The notes beneath the pieces are model-generated. The model did no database searches. It was not told where the DNA came from and saw only the letters and a program-made list of their open reading frames with translations. This document shows, one piece after another, positions 28,591 through 40,899 of a stretch of 64,000 bases of DNA. The stretch lies in the NCBI GenBank assembly GCA_029257405.1, contig JARIBO010000057.1, forward strand, positions 42,068 through 106,067. The letters run 5' to 3'. Position numbers and translations under genes: made by a program. Numbering within the stretch: the stretch's first letter is position 1; each line of letters starts with the position of its first letter. Source of the DNA: Caryophanales bacterium (GTDB taxonomy: Bacteria > Bacillota > Bacilli > Bacillales > Amphibacillaceae).

Positions 28591-30360
28591 TTATTCTTCG
28601 TCTATTTGTAAATCAAGAGCTAATTCATCTAGTTGTTTCTCACTTACCGGGCTTGGAGCTTGTGTAAGTAAGTCAGTCGCATTAGCTGTTTTAGGGAATA
28701 AAATTGTATCTCTAATATTTGTTTTACCAGCAAGCAACATAACTAGACGGTCTAAACCAAGCGCAACTCCACCATGAGGTGGTGCACCAAATTCTAATGC
28801 TTCGAGTAAGAAACCAAATTGGCTTTCTGCTTGCTCTTCAGTAAATCCTAACACTTCAAACATTTCATTTTGAAGTTGACGATTATTAATTCTAATTGAA
28901 CCTCCACCTAACTCAAATCCATTTAAAACAATATCATAAGCATTTGCTTTAACTGTTTCAGGTGTTGTTAACAATTTATCTAAATCTTCTTCTTGTGGTG
29001 ATGTAAATGGATGATGTGCTGCTGTATAACGTTTAGTAGCTTCATCATATTCAAGTAATGGCCAGTCAACTATCCATAAGAAGTTATATAATGAATTATC
29101 GATTAAATCTAAATCTTTTCCAAGTTTCATTCTCAGTGCACCTAAGCTTGCAAAAACAACTTTAGATTTATCTGCAACAAATAATAATAAATCTCCATCT
29201 TCTGCATTTGCTTCAGCTTTAATACCCTCAAGTTCTGCATCACTTAAGAATTTAACAATTGGACCAGTTAATTCATCATCTTTAACTTTCATCCAAGCAA
29301 GGCCTTTGGCACCAAAATCTGCTACAAATTCAGTTAAACCGTCAATATCTTTACGTGTATAATTATCTGCTTCCCCTTTAACATTTAATAATGCAACTTT
29401 TCCACCTGAAGCAACTGCACCACTAAATACTTTAAACTCTGCGTCTTTTATTACGTCAGATACATGAACTAACTCTAATTCAAAACGCGTATCAGGTTTA
29501 TCTGACCCAAAACGATTCATTGCTTCATCATAAGGCATTTTTTCAAATGGTACTTTAATGTCAACATTTAAAACGTCTTTCATAATTTGCTCCATCATTC
29601 CTTCAACAAGTTGCATAATTTCATCACTTGTTAAAAACGCAGTTTCAATATCAATTTGCGTAAATTCTGGTTGACGGTCTGCACGTAAATCTTCGTCTCT
29701 AAAACAACGCGCAATTTGGTAATACTTCTCAAAACCACTCATCATTAATAATTGTTTAAATAATTGTGGTGATTGAGGTAATGCGTAAAATTCACCTTGA
29801 TGAACACGACTTGGAACTAAATAATCTCTCGCACCTTCAGGTGTACTTTTAGTTAGAATAGGTGTTTCCATATCTAGAAAATCATTATTGCTTAAATAAT
29901 TTCGAACAGATTCTGTTGTTTTATGACGAATTTTAAATGTTTTTTGCAACTCTTCACGACGTAAATCTAAAAAGCGATATTTTAAACGAAGCTCTTCTGA
30001 TACATCTTCTGCTTCGTGAATAAGGAAAGGTAAGTTTTTTGATTTATTAATTATTTTTAGTTCTGAAACTGTTACTTCAATTTTACCTGTTTTTATATTT
30101 GGGTTAACTGTAGATTCAATACGTTTAACCACCTTACCTGTCACTTCAATAACAAATTCACTTCTTAATGTTTCTGCAATTGCTAATGCTTCTTTTGAAA
30201 AATCAGGATTAAAAACAAGTTGAACTAAACCTGATTGATCGCGTAAATCAATAAATACGAGATCACCTAAATCTCGACGACGGTTTACCCATCCTTTTAA
30301 TAATACTGTTTCATCAATGTTATCTTCTGACAATTTACCTGCATAAGTTCTAACTAACAT
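28591..30360 (-). CDS. aspS: aspartyl-tRNA synthetase
   Basis: 589-residue bacterial-type class IIb synthetase. It has an N-terminal OB-fold anticodon domain ([21 protein letters not shown]), motif 2 with [21 protein letters not shown], a bacterial GAD insertion domain (about 285-410), and motif 3 [13 protein letters not shown]. Whether it charges only tRNA-Asp or also tRNA-Asn cannot be told from the sequence alone. It follows hisS by one base and shares its T-box. Confidence 0.97.
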   Translation of the reverse strand: MLVRTYAGKLSEDNIDETVLLKGWVNRRRDLGDLVFIDLRDQSGLVQLVFNPDFSKEALAIAETLRSEFVIEVTGKVVKRIESTVNPNIKTGKIEVTVSELKIINKSKNLPFLIHEAEDVSEELRLKYRFLDLRREELQKTFKIRHKTTESVRNYLSNNDFLDMETPILTKSTPEGARDYLVPSRVHQGEFYALPQSPQLFKQLLMMSGFEKYYQIARCFRDEDLRADRQPEFTQIDIETAFLTSDEIMQLVEGMMEQIMKDVLNVDIKVPFEKMPYDEAMNRFGSDKPDTRFELELVHVSDVIKDAEFKVFSGAVASGGKVALLNVKGEADNYTRKDIDGLTEFVADFGAKGLAWMKVKDDELTGPIVKFLSDAELEGIKAEANAEDGDLLLFVADKSKVVFASLGALRMKLGKDLDLIDNSLYNFLWIVDWPLLEYDEATKRYTAAHHPFTSPQEEDLDKLLTTPETVKANAYDIVLNGFELGGGSIRINNRQLQNEMFEVLGFTEEQAESQFGFLLEALEFGAPPHGGVALGLDRLVMLLAGKTNIRDTILFPKTANATDLLTQAPSPVSEKQLDELALDLQIDEE

Positions 30361-30361
30361 A

Positions 30362-31639
30362 TTAATTTCCTCCTAATTTTTCCGTTAAATGGTTGACTAA
30401 ATTTTCAATTTCAACTTCTTCTTGATCACCAGAATCCATTGATCTTACATTAATAACACCTTTAGCGAGCTCGTCTTCACCTAAAATTAAGACATATTTA
30501 GCTTTGACTCTATCTGCTGCTTTAAATTGGCCTTTTGGTTTACGCGCTTGATAATCTTTATCTACTTGGATATTACTTTTTCTTAATGTTTGAATAATTT
30601 TTACTGCTTCTGTTGTTACCTCGTCACCAAAAGTAACTAAAAATACATCAAGTTCATCTTCAATTGGCAAGACAACTTCTTCAGCTTCAAGCGCTAATAA
30701 TAAACGCTCTAATCCCATACCAAATCCAATACCTGGAACGTCTGGTCCACCTAATTCTTTGGTTAAACCATTATATCGACCGCCACCTAATAGTGTCGTT
30801 ATAGCTCCAAATCCTTCATGATCACTCATAATTTCAAATGCAGTATGATTATAATAATCAAGTCCTCTCACTAGTTTGGGATCAATTACATAATCAATTT
30901 CCATTGCATTTAAATATGATTTAACTTTTGTAAAATATTCTTCTGAATATGTATTAAGATGGTCCAATATTGATGGAGCTGTTTCCATTGCAGGATGCTC
31001 GTGATCTATTTTACAATCAAGTATTCTTAATGGATTATTAACTAATCGACTCGCACAATCCTGACACAGTTCATCAACAACTGGTGTGAAATGTTGAACA
31101 AGTGCATTCCTGTGACTTGTTCTACTTTCTATATCTCCTAAGCTGTTTAAAACTAAGCGAATTGACTTTAAACCAAGATTTTCATACGCAGTCATTGCAA
31201 GCCCTATAACTTCAGCATCAACAGCTGGATCATCACTTCCTAGTACTTCTACTCCAAATTGATTTAACTGTCTCATTCGACCTTGTTGAGGTCTTTCATA
31301 CCTGAACATTTGGGCAAAGTAATACAATTTATTTGGTTGGATAGGGTCTCCAAACATTTTATTTTGGACAAATGCCCGGACAACTCCTGCAGTTCCTTCT
31401 GGACGTAATGTTAAACTTCGTCCACCGCGATCGTCAAATGTATACATTTCTTTTTGAACAATATCAGTTGTATCTCCAACACTGCGCTGAAACACTTCAG
31501 TGTGTTCAAATAATGGTGTTCTAATTTCATCATAATTATATGCATGACAGAGTTTACGTAATTCTTTTTCGATATACTGCCACTTTCTTGTATCTTCTGG
31601 TAATAAATCAATTGTTCCTCTTGGGGCATTTATTTTCAT
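30362..31639 (-). CDS. hisS: histidyl-tRNA synthetase
   Basis: 425-residue class II synthetase. It starts [16 protein letters not shown], has motif 2 [20 protein letters not shown], the histidine-binding segment [14 protein letters not shown], motif 3 [15 protein letters not shown] and a C-terminal anticodon-binding domain. The frame stays open up to 31849, but that part is the T-box leader. The true ATG at 31639 follows AGGAGG, and its length matches the family. Confidence 0.97.
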   Translation of the reverse strand: MKINAPRGTIDLLPEDTRKWQYIEKELRKLCHAYNYDEIRTPLFEHTEVFQRSVGDTTDIVQKEMYTFDDRGGRSLTLRPEGTAGVVRAFVQNKMFGDPIQPNKLYYFAQMFRYERPQQGRMRQLNQFGVEVLGSDDPAVDAEVIGLAMTAYENLGLKSIRLVLNSLGDIESRTSHRNALVQHFTPVVDELCQDCASRLVNNPLRILDCKIDHEHPAMETAPSILDHLNTYSEEYFTKVKSYLNAMEIDYVIDPKLVRGLDYYNHTAFEIMSDHEGFGAITTLLGGGRYNGLTKELGGPDVPGIGFGMGLERLLLALEAEEVVLPIEDELDVFLVTFGDEVTTEAVKIIQTLRKSNIQVDKDYQARKPKGQFKAADRVKAKYVLILGEDELAKGVINVRSMDSGDQEEVEIENLVNHLTEKLGGN

Positions 31640-31660
31640 CACTAGACCTCCTATAAAATT

Positions 31661-31915
31661 AAAAAAATCCCTTTTTTCACTTATTATGAAAAAAGGGACG
31701 AGATTTACCCGTGGTACCACCCTAGTTAATGCGTATTTAAGCATCAGCTCTACAGTTAACGCCTGTATACGTCTATATTTACTTAAGTTCAATATAGCTC
31801 TTCTGTGAATGTTTTTCATTAGTACTAAGTAAAAAATGGTTTCAGCCAAGCCATTTATCTCTGTTTACTTGAAATTACTAATTACTTTTCCGTCCTTAGA
31901 TTTAAAGTCATTATT
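31661..31915 (-). ncRNA. T-box riboswitch of hisS-aspS
   Basis: Canonical T-box AGGGTGGTACCACG (31710-31723) whose flanks pair with CGT and CCCT, followed by a terminator with 12-base arms (31668-31679 and 31687-31698) and seven T. Upstream helices (ATTAGTA with TACTAAT, AAGTAA with TTACTT) fit Stem I. A CAC triplet at 31807-31805 could be the histidine specifier; this reading is tentative. Confidence 0.92.
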
Positions 31916-31921
31916 GCTTTA

Positions 31922-31950
31922 ATATTATTGTTTATATGTTAAATTGTCAA
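31922..31950 (-). promoter_or_regulatory. sigma-A promoter of the hisS-aspS transcript
   Basis: Minus-strand consensus TTGACA (31945-31950), a 17-base spacer and TAATAT (31922-31927), between the dtd stop and the T-box. Confidence 0.75.
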
Positions 31951-31961
31951 GTTAAATCTAT

Positions 31962-32417
31962 TTAAATTAACTTTCCGTCGCTTGATTCAAGTGCTATCGT
32001 TACTGGACCATCATTAATTAATTCAACTTCCATCATCGCTCCAAATTCTCCTGTTTCAACGTGAATATCTTCAGCACGAAGTTTTTGGTTAAATAGCTCA
32101 TAAAGCTCGTTTGCTTGACCTGGTTTAGCTGCATCTGTAAAATTTGGTCGTCTTCCTTTTTTGACATCAGCGTATAATGTGAACTGAGAAATTGAAAGGA
32201 CGCTTCCTTTTGTATCCATAAGCGATAAATTTAACTTGCCCGCTTCATCAGGAAATATTCTTAAATGTATCATTTTCTGAATAAGTGCATCAATATCTGC
32301 TTCAGTATCTTGATGCGTAATTCCTATTAAAACAACTAAACCAGATTTAATTTCACCTGTTACTTCATTATTTATTTTTACACTTGCTTCTTTAGATCTT
32401 TGGATCACTAACTTCAA
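31962..32417 (-). CDS. dtd: D-aminoacyl-tRNA deacylase
   Basis: Removes D-amino acids (and glycine wrongly attached to tRNA-Ala) from tRNA. 151 residues with the catalytic segments [18 protein letters not shown] (SQ motif with Thr) and [11 protein letters not shown] (GPVT cross-subunit motif). It lies 18 bases after rel, the conserved arrangement in Bacillales. Confidence 0.96.
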   Translation of the reverse strand: MKLVIQRSKEASVKINNEVTGEIKSGLVVLIGITHQDTEADIDALIQKMIHLRIFPDEAGKLNLSLMDTKGSVLSISQFTLYADVKKGRRPNFTDAAKPGQANELYELFNQKLRAEDIHVETGEFGAMMEVELINDGPVTIALESSDGKLI

Positions 32418-32435
32418 CTAAAACACTCCAATCTT

Positions 32436-34640
32436 TTAATGAACAGTTCTTGTTACTGCATAAATGTCTTTAACTTGTTTAATTGTACTAATCACTTCAC
32501 GTAAATGTTCTTTGTTTTTAATTAGCACAGTAATATGAATATGAGCAATTTTATTTTTATCTGCTCTACCACTTACTTCAGCAATTTGTGTGCTAATTTC
32601 ATTAACACTTTGCAAGACGTCATTAATTAATCCGTGACGGTCGTAACCTGATATTTCTAAATCTAAGTAATATTCTTTTTGATGTTCTAAATCATCTATC
32701 CATTTAACTTTCAAATAACGCTCACGCGCTTCTTGTGTTTGAACGTTAGGACAATCTGATCTGTGAACAGAAACACCACGTCCTTTAGTAATATAGCCCG
32801 TAATATCATCCCCCGGCACTGGATTACAACAGCGTGATAAACGGACGAGTATATTATCAATTCCTTCTACTTCTATCCCAGAATTATCTTTAGTATGTTT
32901 AGGACGAGTTCGCTTATCAGAATTTGTTTTCTCTATTACTTGCTCAAGTTGTTCCTCTTGTTCTTGTTGCTTTCTAATTTTATCAGTTAAGCGAGTGACA
33001 ATTAACGATGCTGTTATTCCTTGATATCCAACAGCTGCATACAAGTCTTCTAAGGTTTTGAAATTAAACTTCTCACAGACCCGACTAATATTTTCATCCG
33101 TTAAAACTTCTTTTGATGTTAATTTAAGTGCTTTAATACCTGTTTCTATGTCTAATTTACCTTTTTCTATATTTTCTTCACGTTTTTGATGTTTAAAATA
33201 CTGTTTTATTTTACTTCTCGCTTGCGAAGACTGAGTTATTTTTAACCAGTCTTGTGAAGGGCCATATGAATGTTTTGACGTAATAACTTCTACAATATCG
33301 CCATTAGATAATTTATAGTCTAGTGGTTCCATCTTACCATTAACACGCGCCCCGACTGTTTTATTACCTATTTCGGTATGGATACGATAAGCAAAATCAA
33401 GAGGAATTGACCCTGAAGGTAATTCAATGACTTCTCCTTTGGGAGTGAAAACGTAAACCATATCTGAAAATAAATCTATTTTAAGTGATTCAACAAATTC
33501 TTCAGCATCTTGCTCTTCTGTTTGTCTTTCTAAAATCTCTCTAAACCAAGGTAACCTCTTCTCTACAGAGTTTTCACCTTGTTTAAGTGGTTTACCTTCT
33601 TTATAAGCCCAATGTGCTGCAATACCATACTCAGCAATTTCATGCATTTCTTCTGTCCTAATTTGAACTTCTAGAGGGTCTCCTTTAGGTCCAATTACTG
33701 TTGTGTGAAGTGATTGATACAAGTTAGGCTTTGGCATCGCAATATAATCTTTAAAACGTCCTGGCATAGGTTTCCAGCATGTGTGAATGATTCCTAGTAC
33801 TGCATAACAATCTTTAATACTTTTTACAATAACACGAACGGCTAGTAAGTCGTAAATTTCAGTAAATTCAATGTTTTGTGTTTTCATTTTTCGATAGGTA
33901 CTATAAATATGTTTTGGTCTACCTGAAATATTTGCTTCAACATTTACTTCTTTTAGTTGATCAGCCACTTCTTTCATTACTTCATCAATATAACTTTCAC
34001 GTTGATCTCTTTTTTGATCCATTAATTGGACAATACGGTAATACTGTTGGGGATTCATGTATCTAAATGCCGTATCTTCAAGTTCCCATTTAATTGTAGA
34101 CATCCCTAAACGGTGTGCAAGTGGTGCGAAAATTTCAAGTGTTTCATTAGAAATTCTTCTTTGTTTCTCTGGAGGTAAATGCTTTAATGTCCGCATATTG
34201 TGTAAGCGATCAGCTAATTTAATTAATATGACACGAATGTCTTTTGCCATCGCAACAAACATTTTTCTATGGTTTTCAGCTTGGAGCGCTTCTTTTGATT
34301 TAAATTTAAACTTACCTAATTTTGTAACACCATCTACCAGCATAGCTACTTCAGCGTTAAAGTTTTTTTCTATGTCTTCTAGTGAAACATCAGTATCTTC
34401 AACTACATCATGCAAAAAACCGCCAGCTATTGTCTCATGATCCATTTTAAAATTGACTAAAATGCCAGCAACTTGTACAGGATGAATAATATAAGGCTCT
34501 CCTGATTTTCTAATTTGACCTTCATGAGCTTGGTTTGCAAATTCGTATGCTCTAACAACAAATTCTAACTCTTCACTATCTAGATAGGTACTTGCATTCT
34601 CAATCACATCTTCAATAGATATATTTTTATCTTTTGACAT
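32436..34640 (-). CDS. rel: bifunctional (p)ppGpp synthetase/hydrolase Rel
   Basis: Stringent-response enzyme, 734 residues. Hydrolase HD domain with His53 and HD at 77-78, with the conserved ED at 81-82; synthetase domain with PMPGRFKDYIAMPKPNLYQSLHTTV (shown here in part); TGS domain starting VYVFTPKGEVIELP; zinc-finger-like CCNPVPGDDI; C-terminal ACT domain. The hydrolase motif is complete, so it should both make and degrade (p)ppGpp. It is followed by dtd. Confidence 0.96.
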   Translation of the reverse strand: MSKDKNISIEDVIENASTYLDSEELEFVVRAYEFANQAHEGQIRKSGEPYIIHPVQVAGILVNFKMDHETIAGGFLHDVVEDTDVSLEDIEKNFNAEVAMLVDGVTKLGKFKFKSKEALQAENHRKMFVAMAKDIRVILIKLADRLHNMRTLKHLPPEKQRRISNETLEIFAPLAHRLGMSTIKWELEDTAFRYMNPQQYYRIVQLMDQKRDQRESYIDEVMKEVADQLKEVNVEANISGRPKHIYSTYRKMKTQNIEFTEIYDLLAVRVIVKSIKDCYAVLGIIHTCWKPMPGRFKDYIAMPKPNLYQSLHTTVIGPKGDPLEVQIRTEEMHEIAEYGIAAHWAYKEGKPLKQGENSVEKRLPWFREILERQTEEQDAEEFVESLKIDLFSDMVYVFTPKGEVIELPSGSIPLDFAYRIHTEIGNKTVGARVNGKMEPLDYKLSNGDIVEVITSKHSYGPSQDWLKITQSSQARSKIKQYFKHQKREENIEKGKLDIETGIKALKLTSKEVLTDENISRVCEKFNFKTLEDLYAAVGYQGITASLIVTRLTDKIRKQQEQEEQLEQVIEKTNSDKRTRPKHTKDNSGIEVEGIDNILVRLSRCCNPVPGDDITGYITKGRGVSVHRSDCPNVQTQEARERYLKVKWIDDLEHQKEYYLDLEISGYDRHGLINDVLQSVNEISTQIAEVSGRADKNKIAHIHITVLIKNKEHLREVISTIKQVKDIYAVTRTVH

Positions 34641-34720
34641 TTTATCACCCTACCCAATCGCTTTATCCATATTTTCGTTATTTAGACTTTATCCTATATT
34701 ATATCTTAATTTTAAATTGT

Positions 34721-34760
34721 AAAATAAGAAGCCCAACGAATGACCTGTCAGGCTTCTTAT
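34721..34760 (-). terminator. terminator of the comN-lapA-recJ-apt operon
   Basis: Ten-base arms ATAAGAAGCC and GGCTTCTTAT (34724-34733 and 34751-34760) followed on the minus strand by TTTTA, just after the apt stop. Confidence 0.7.
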
Positions 34761-34769
34761 ATTTTATAT

Positions 34770-35285
34770 TTACTCATATTTCATAAGGGATAGAACATCA
34801 TAACCTTCTAGTTTTTCAATTCCATTTAAATAACCTAATTCAATCAAAAATGCGCATCCCACTACAATACCACCTAGTTTTTCAACGAGATTTATTGTTG
34901 CTTCTATCGTTCCACCAGTTGCTAATAAATCATCTGTGATCAAAACTTTCTGGCCTGGTTTAACAGCATCTTTATGTAAAGTTAATGTATTCTCTCCATA
35001 TTCTAATCCATAATCTACCTCAATAACTTCACGTGGTAATTTATTTGGTTTTCTAACCGGAGCAAATCCAGTTTCAAGTGCATAAGCCACAGGACATCCC
35101 ACAATAAATCCACGAGCTTCAGGTCCAACAATAACTTCTGCTTCTCTTTCTTTCGCATATTCAATAATTTCATCAACTGCTAATTTAAATGCTTTACCAT
35201 CAGCCATTAATGGAGTTATATCTTTAAATTCCACCCCTTTTATTGGCCAATCTTGAACTATTTTAATATAATCTTTAAAATTCAT
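34770..35285 (-). CDS. apt: adenine phosphoribosyltransferase
   Basis: Salvages adenine to AMP with PRPP. 171 residues with the PRPP-binding motif [13 protein letters not shown] near 116-128 and the N-terminal [15 protein letters not shown], both typical of Apt. It lies between recJ and rel, as in other Bacillales. Confidence 0.97.
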   Translation of the reverse strand: MNFKDYIKIVQDWPIKGVEFKDITPLMADGKAFKLAVDEIIEYAKEREAEVIVGPEARGFIVGCPVAYALETGFAPVRKPNKLPREVIEVDYGLEYGENTLTLHKDAVKPGQKVLITDDLLATGGTIEATINLVEKLGGIVVGCAFLIELGYLNGIEKLEGYDVLSLMKYE

Positions 35286-35306
35286 TTATTATTTCCCCCA
35301 AAGTAT

Positions 35307-37586
35307 CTAACTTAGCATTATATTTTCAAATAAAAATTCTTTTAAATCATCTAAACCAGAATAGTAAAATTTAGATTCTATTTTTTCTTTTTCAAGTTCT
35401 TTTTGATAGTGTATCGCTTCTGTTAGATCCTTCTTATCTGAATTAGGATTAATTGTTACTACTCCATTAGCAGACTGAATAAATTCTAACTCAATAAACA
35501 CAAGTATCATAAATATTACTTGTTCTCTTGACCAATTAAATTGCTTGGTAACAAGATTCATTTTAGTTTTCATATCAACAGATTTCTCTTTTATAATGAA
35601 TGTATAGAGATTTTTAAAATCATCTCGATTTGGTATATGACTTAATTTTTTTTCAAACAAATCATAATTGACTAAAATAGATTTGGTTCTTATTTGACTA
35701 AGCAACTTAATTAAATCTTCTTCACGTTCTGGCATATCACTTATAATAAGTAAGTCTATTTCTTCTTTTATCGTATCATCGGAATGGTAAGTTGTTTTCA
35801 TAATATGATTTGGTGTGTTGTCTGATGTGTTTTTTTGTTCTACAATAACAATATCTTGATAATGATTAAAATAAGGCGTTAAATTAGTACGTTGTTTTTT
35901 ACCTCGGTAGTCAAAAACTTGTGGTTCGTTAACTGCTAAATCATCAGCAATTATTTGAACTGTACGATTTCCATTCCATTCGTTGATACCTAACTCCCCA
36001 ACGACTTCCAACTCAGCATGATTCGTTATAAAATTGTATAATTCACCTAATCTAAAAGCAACTACATCAATTTGTTCTTTACCTGTATGATATTGTATTT
36101 TTAAATGGTTTTTTTCACTACCAATTTGTCTAACTTGACTTGGTTTTCCCGACACATGAAACACTGGTTTTGGATTATTCATTCCAAATGGCGCTAATTG
36201 TTCCAAATTTATTACTAATTCTTCCGAGAGATCTTCAAGTGGAATTGACTGAGTTATGTTTATTTCGGCCTTAAAGTCTGCTGGTTTAAGTTGTTGAAAA
36301 ATCATAGTATTTAATTGCGATTGAATGTTTTCTAATTGATCATAATCAAATGACATTCCCGCTGCTTGCGCATGTCCACCAAATTGATTAAATAATTCTC
36401 TTATCTGCATACAGTTTTTAAATAAATCAAATGCTGGAATGCTTCTTGCTGACCCCTTTAAGGTATTTGATTCTTTATTATAATTTAGTAAGATAACTGG
36501 CCGGTCATATAGACTCACTATTCTTGAAGCAGCAATTCCTAAGACACCTTCATGCCAATTTTCATCATATAATATAATAACACCAGATTTCGGATCAACT
36601 CTTGATTCTGCTTCTTTAACAATTTCGTTTACTATTTCTTGTCTTTTTTTATTTAGCTCTTCAATTTCTTCTGATATTCTAATTGCTTCTTCATCGTTAT
36701 CACTTAGTAGTAACTCGACAGCTAAATGAGCTGACTGTAAACGACCTACCGCATTAATTCTCGGACCAATTTGAAATCCAATATGCTCTTCAGTAATTGG
36801 ACCTTTAATTTGCGTTAATTCTATTAAAGCTTTTAAACCAATATTTGAGTTCTCTTCGAGTTTTTTTAAACCATGATAAACTAATATTCTATTTTCATCT
36901 TCAAGTGGCACTAAGTCTGCAATTGTTCCTATAGCGACATATTGCAGTAAATGTTCCGGAAAATAACCTAGTATACCTTCTGCTAATTTAAACGCAACAC
37001 CTACACCTGCAAGTTCTTTAAATGGATAGTCTGGTGATAGTTTAGGATGAATTAATGCAAATGCATCTGGAATTTCTCCTTGAGCTTCATGGTGATCTGT
37101 AATAATTAAATCAAGTCCAATTTCTTTTGCATATTTTGCTTCGCTAACAGAGCTGATTCCATTATCAACTGTAATAACTAACGTATAGTCATCTAAGTGT
37201 ATCTTTTTTAATGCTTCGTTATTAAGTCCGTATCCTTCTGTAAAACGGTTTGGAATAGAAAAGCTGACTAATGCATCTCGCTCGATTAATGCTTCATATA
37301 AAAGCGTAGTCGAACTTACACCGTCAGCATCGTAATCTCCATAAATCATAATTTGTTCTTCTGATTCAATGGCTTGATTTATTCGATCAAGCGCTTTTTT
37401 CATTTGATCAAACAATTCAGGATTATGGAGTTCTTCAATTTTAGGATGAAGATAATCATTCATTTCTTCTTTGTTCTTAATACCGCGTTCAATCAATAGT
37501 TGATTAACTGTTGGTATTGGATGAATTTGTTCATCATCACTTAAATCTTGATTGCTAAAAATCCACTTAGCCTTACTTTTTAACAT
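35307..37586 (-). CDS. recJ: single-strand DNA exonuclease RecJ
   Basis: 5'-3' single-strand exonuclease in recombination and mismatch repair. DHH-family motifs DYDAD (84-88), VDNG near 141 and DHH (164-166), then the DHHA1 domain with a GGHAQAAGMS motif, an OB-fold, and the extra C-terminal domain seen in Bacillota RecJ (total 759 residues). Follows lapA by 26 bases. Confidence 0.95.
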   Translation of the reverse strand: MLKSKAKWIFSNQDLSDDEQIHPIPTVNQLLIERGIKNKEEMNDYLHPKIEELHNPELFDQMKKALDRINQAIESEEQIMIYGDYDADGVSSTTLLYEALIERDALVSFSIPNRFTEGYGLNNEALKKIHLDDYTLVITVDNGISSVSEAKYAKEIGLDLIITDHHEAQGEIPDAFALIHPKLSPDYPFKELAGVGVAFKLAEGILGYFPEHLLQYVAIGTIADLVPLEDENRILVYHGLKKLEENSNIGLKALIELTQIKGPITEEHIGFQIGPRINAVGRLQSAHLAVELLLSDNDEEAIRISEEIEELNKKRQEIVNEIVKEAESRVDPKSGVIILYDENWHEGVLGIAASRIVSLYDRPVILLNYNKESNTLKGSARSIPAFDLFKNCMQIRELFNQFGGHAQAAGMSFDYDQLENIQSQLNTMIFQQLKPADFKAEINITQSIPLEDLSEELVINLEQLAPFGMNNPKPVFHVSGKPSQVRQIGSEKNHLKIQYHTGKEQIDVVAFRLGELYNFITNHAELEVVGELGINEWNGNRTVQIIADDLAVNEPQVFDYRGKKQRTNLTPYFNHYQDIVIVEQKNTSDNTPNHIMKTTYHSDDTIKEEIDLLIISDMPEREEDLIKLLSQIRTKSILVNYDLFEKKLSHIPNRDDFKNLYTFIIKEKSVDMKTKMNLVTKQFNWSREQVIFMILVFIELEFIQSANGVVTINPNSDKKDLTEAIHYQKELEKEKIESKFYYSGLDDLKEFLFENIMLS

Positions 37587-37612
37587 ACAGTCACTCCTGT
37601 AACTTATATAAT

Positions 37613-37909
37613 TTATTTTTTTGTAGTGGGAGTCGTTCGTTGATTAGTTTTTACTGAACTAGATCTTTTTTGTTTATTTTCTTCTTTTAAATGTTTATTT
37701 TCTTTTTGCAGTTTGAAATATTTTACACTTCCAATTAAAATTGTTATCACACTACCTAATAATACTGAAAATAAAATAACAAATATCAAGGGTACTTCGC
37801 CTTGGCCAAATATATAATCAACATCAACTGATTTTACATTAGCAACGGAAAAAATTGCAATTAAAATAATAAATACAACAGCTAAAATAAAATATGATTG
37901 CCCCTTCAT
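37613..37909 (-). CDS. LapA family membrane protein (YrvD-like)
   Basis: Small membrane protein with two transmembrane helices joined by a short loop (VKSVDVDYIFGQGEVPLIFV) and a charged C-terminal tail, the DUF1049/LapA pattern. The frame begins at 37936, but the second ATG at 37909 follows AGGAGGG and gives 98 residues; the first nine codons overlap comN. Role in lipid A assembly applies only to Gram-negative homologues; here it is unknown. Confidence 0.82.
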   Translation of the reverse strand: MKGQSYFILAVVFIILIAIFSVANVKSVDVDYIFGQGEVPLIFVILFSVLLGSVITILIGSVKYFKLQKENKHLKEENKQKRSSSVKTNQRTTPTTKK

Positions 37910-37925
37910 AAGTAACCCTCCTGTT

Positions 37926-38222
37926 TTACGTTTCATTATTATTAATGACTGCTTTTATTGACATCATCAAATCATTATTATCGATGTCATAAGCGGATAA
38001 TGCTAAATAACTCATATAGGTTTGAATTGGTAAATGTAAAATATCTTGAACAGCTTGGTGAAGAGATAAATCCTTATTTGATTTCCACGTTCTTTTAAGT
38101 AAACATTCCCAAATATCACTTGTTGAAATATCTTTATAACCCATAACTTCAAATTCTACCTGTTTACTTTTTAAGGCTGGCATTAATTTATCTTTCCACT
38201 CGACTATTTGTCCATTATTCAC
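37926..38222 (-). CDS. comN: ComN-like post-transcriptional regulator
   Basis: 98 residues matching the small ComN/YrzD family (LKSKQVEFEVMGYKDISTSDIWECL and SYLALSAYDIDN). In Bacillus, ComN promotes accumulation of the late competence operon comE mRNA and localises with DivIVA. A comE operon is present at 1-2562, consistent with that role, though regulation here is inferred. First gene after a promoter with an extended -10. Confidence 0.8.
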   Translation of the reverse strand: MNNGQIVEWKDKLMPALKSKQVEFEVMGYKDISTSDIWECLLKRTWKSNKDLSLHQAVQDILHLPIQTYMSYLALSAYDIDNNDLMMSIKAVINNNET

Positions 38223-38273
38223 TGATTTACCCTCCCATGAATCATGAAAATATTAATTATACTTATTTCCTCT

Positions 38274-38302
38274 ATTTTACCATACAAACTATCAAACAGT
38301 AA
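38274..38302 (-). promoter_or_regulatory. promoter of the comN-lapA-recJ-apt operon
   Basis: Minus-strand TTACTG (38297-38302), a 17-base spacer ending in TGG, and TAAAAT (38274-38279), i.e. an extended -10 arrangement, about 52 bases before comN. Confidence 0.55.
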
Positions 38303-38320
38303 TAATTTGCGTTTAATTAA

Positions 38321-38360
38321 AATAAAAAACAGAATTAATACGGTTTAGGTATTAATTCTG
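38321..38360 (-). terminator. terminator after yajC
   Basis: Perfect 12-base arms (38330-38341 and 38349-38360) followed on the minus strand by TTTTTTATT. It closes the queA-tgt-yajC unit where secDF would be expected. Confidence 0.85.
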
Positions 38361-38375
38361 TGATTTATGTATGTT

Positions 38376-38639
38376 TTATATTTGTTCGTTTATAACTTCA
38401 CGTATCGAAACGCGACTAAAAGATAATTTAGTACCATTACAATCAAGTATTACTTTATCTTCATCGATAGCATCAATAACACCATATAAACCACCGATTG
38501 TTACTATTTTATCACCTTTTTGAAGTGCATTTTGCATTTCTTTAACAGCTTTTTGTTGTTTTTGCTGAGGGCGGATTAATAAAAAGTAAAATATCGCGAA
38601 CATTAATACGATCGAAATTATACCTGCATATTGTCCCAT
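38376..38639 (-). CDS. yajC: preprotein translocase accessory protein YajC
   Basis: 87 residues: one N-terminal membrane helix (about 4-22) followed by RPQQKQQKAVKEMQNAL and the conserved cytoplasmic domain GDKIVTIGGLYGVI. YajC partners SecDF in protein export. It follows tgt as usual, but no secDF gene follows; a terminator comes directly after it. Confidence 0.94.
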   Translation of the reverse strand: MGQYAGIISIVLMFAIFYFLLIRPQQKQQKAVKEMQNALQKGDKIVTIGGLYGVIDAIDEDKVILDCNGTKLSFSRVSIREVINEQI

Positions 38640-38704
38640 GAGATACCTCCTCTCTATATTTTTATTTGTTAATTAAAGAGTTTTCATTTGATTAGGAATA
38701 CAAA

Positions 38705-39853
<1,149 letters not shown>

Positions 39854-40885
39854 CTATTCTGATAAAATAAACATCGCATCTCCAAAACTAAAGAAACGAT
39901 ATTCTTCATTAATTGCTTCTTGATAAGTTGAGAGAATGGTATCTTGATCTACCAAAGCACTAATTAGCATAAGCAAGGTTGATTTTGGTAAATGAAAATT
40001 AGTAATTAATCCATCAATTGCTTTATATTTATATGGTGGATAGATAAAAATATCTGTCCACCCAGATTTTGCTTTGAAATAACCATGCTCATTAATATTT
40101 GACTCTAAAACACGAGTTGATGTTGTTCCAACTGCAAAAATACGCTTATTATTTTCTTTTGTTTGATTTAATATTTCAGCACTTTTTTCATTCATAATAT
40201 AGTATTCAGCATGCATATTATGTTCAGTTAAATCTTCATTCATTACTGGTCTAAATGTACCTAGACCTACATGTAGCGTTATAAAAACAAGGTTTATTCC
40301 TTTATTTTTAATTTGTGTAAGTAATGATTCGGTAAAATGAAGACCAGCTGTTGGAGCAGCCGCAGATCCTACAGCTTTTGCGTAAACTGTCTGATATCTT
40401 TCCTGGTCTGAAAGCGTTTCTGTAATATATGGTGGTAATGGCATTTCGCCAAGCTCATTAAGAATTTCCATTAAAATACCTGTATATTTTAACTGAATAA
40501 TAGCTGTCCCATCTTCAAATTTCTCTAAACAAACCGCTTCAAGTTTTCCATCACCAAAAGATATGGTGGTTCCGATATATATTTTTTTGGCAGGTTTAAA
40601 TAACACTTCCCATTTATCATTTTCTAGTTGTTCTAAGAGAAGTATTTCAATTTTTGCAAATGTATCTGTCTTTATTCCAAATAAGCGAGCAGGTAACACA
40701 CGCGTGTCATTTAAAACAAGGCTGTCCCCTCGTTTTAAATAATTAATCATATCTGTAAACTTTTGATGCTTTATTTCTTTTGTATCTTTATTTAAAACAA
40801 GTAATCTAGATGTCTCTCGTTCTAATAAAGGAGTTTGTGCGATTAATTTTTCTGGTAAATCATAGTCAAAATCTGATAATTTCAT
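39854..40885 (-). CDS. queA: S-adenosylmethionine:tRNA ribosyltransferase-isomerase
   Basis: Transfers the ribosyl part of SAM to preQ1 in tRNA, forming epoxyqueuosine. 343 residues with [41 protein letters not shown] and [17 protein letters not shown], all QueA family segments. It lies 12 bases before tgt, so the two queuosine genes are co-transcribed. Confidence 0.97.
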   Translation of the reverse strand: MKLSDFDYDLPEKLIAQTPLLERETSRLLVLNKDTKEIKHQKFTDMINYLKRGDSLVLNDTRVLPARLFGIKTDTFAKIEILLLEQLENDKWEVLFKPAKKIYIGTTISFGDGKLEAVCLEKFEDGTAIIQLKYTGILMEILNELGEMPLPPYITETLSDQERYQTVYAKAVGSAAAPTAGLHFTESLLTQIKNKGINLVFITLHVGLGTFRPVMNEDLTEHNMHAEYYIMNEKSAEILNQTKENNKRIFAVGTTSTRVLESNINEHGYFKAKSGWTDIFIYPPYKYKAIDGLITNFHLPKSTLLMLISALVDQDTILSTYQEAINEEYRFFSFGDAMFILSE

Positions 40886-40899
40886 ACTTCTAACCTCTT

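Noticed and set aside
31640..31849. A 70-codon N-terminal extension of HisRS
   Set aside because: It is the T-box leader read in frame. The ATG at 31639 has AGGAGG and gives the family N-terminus.
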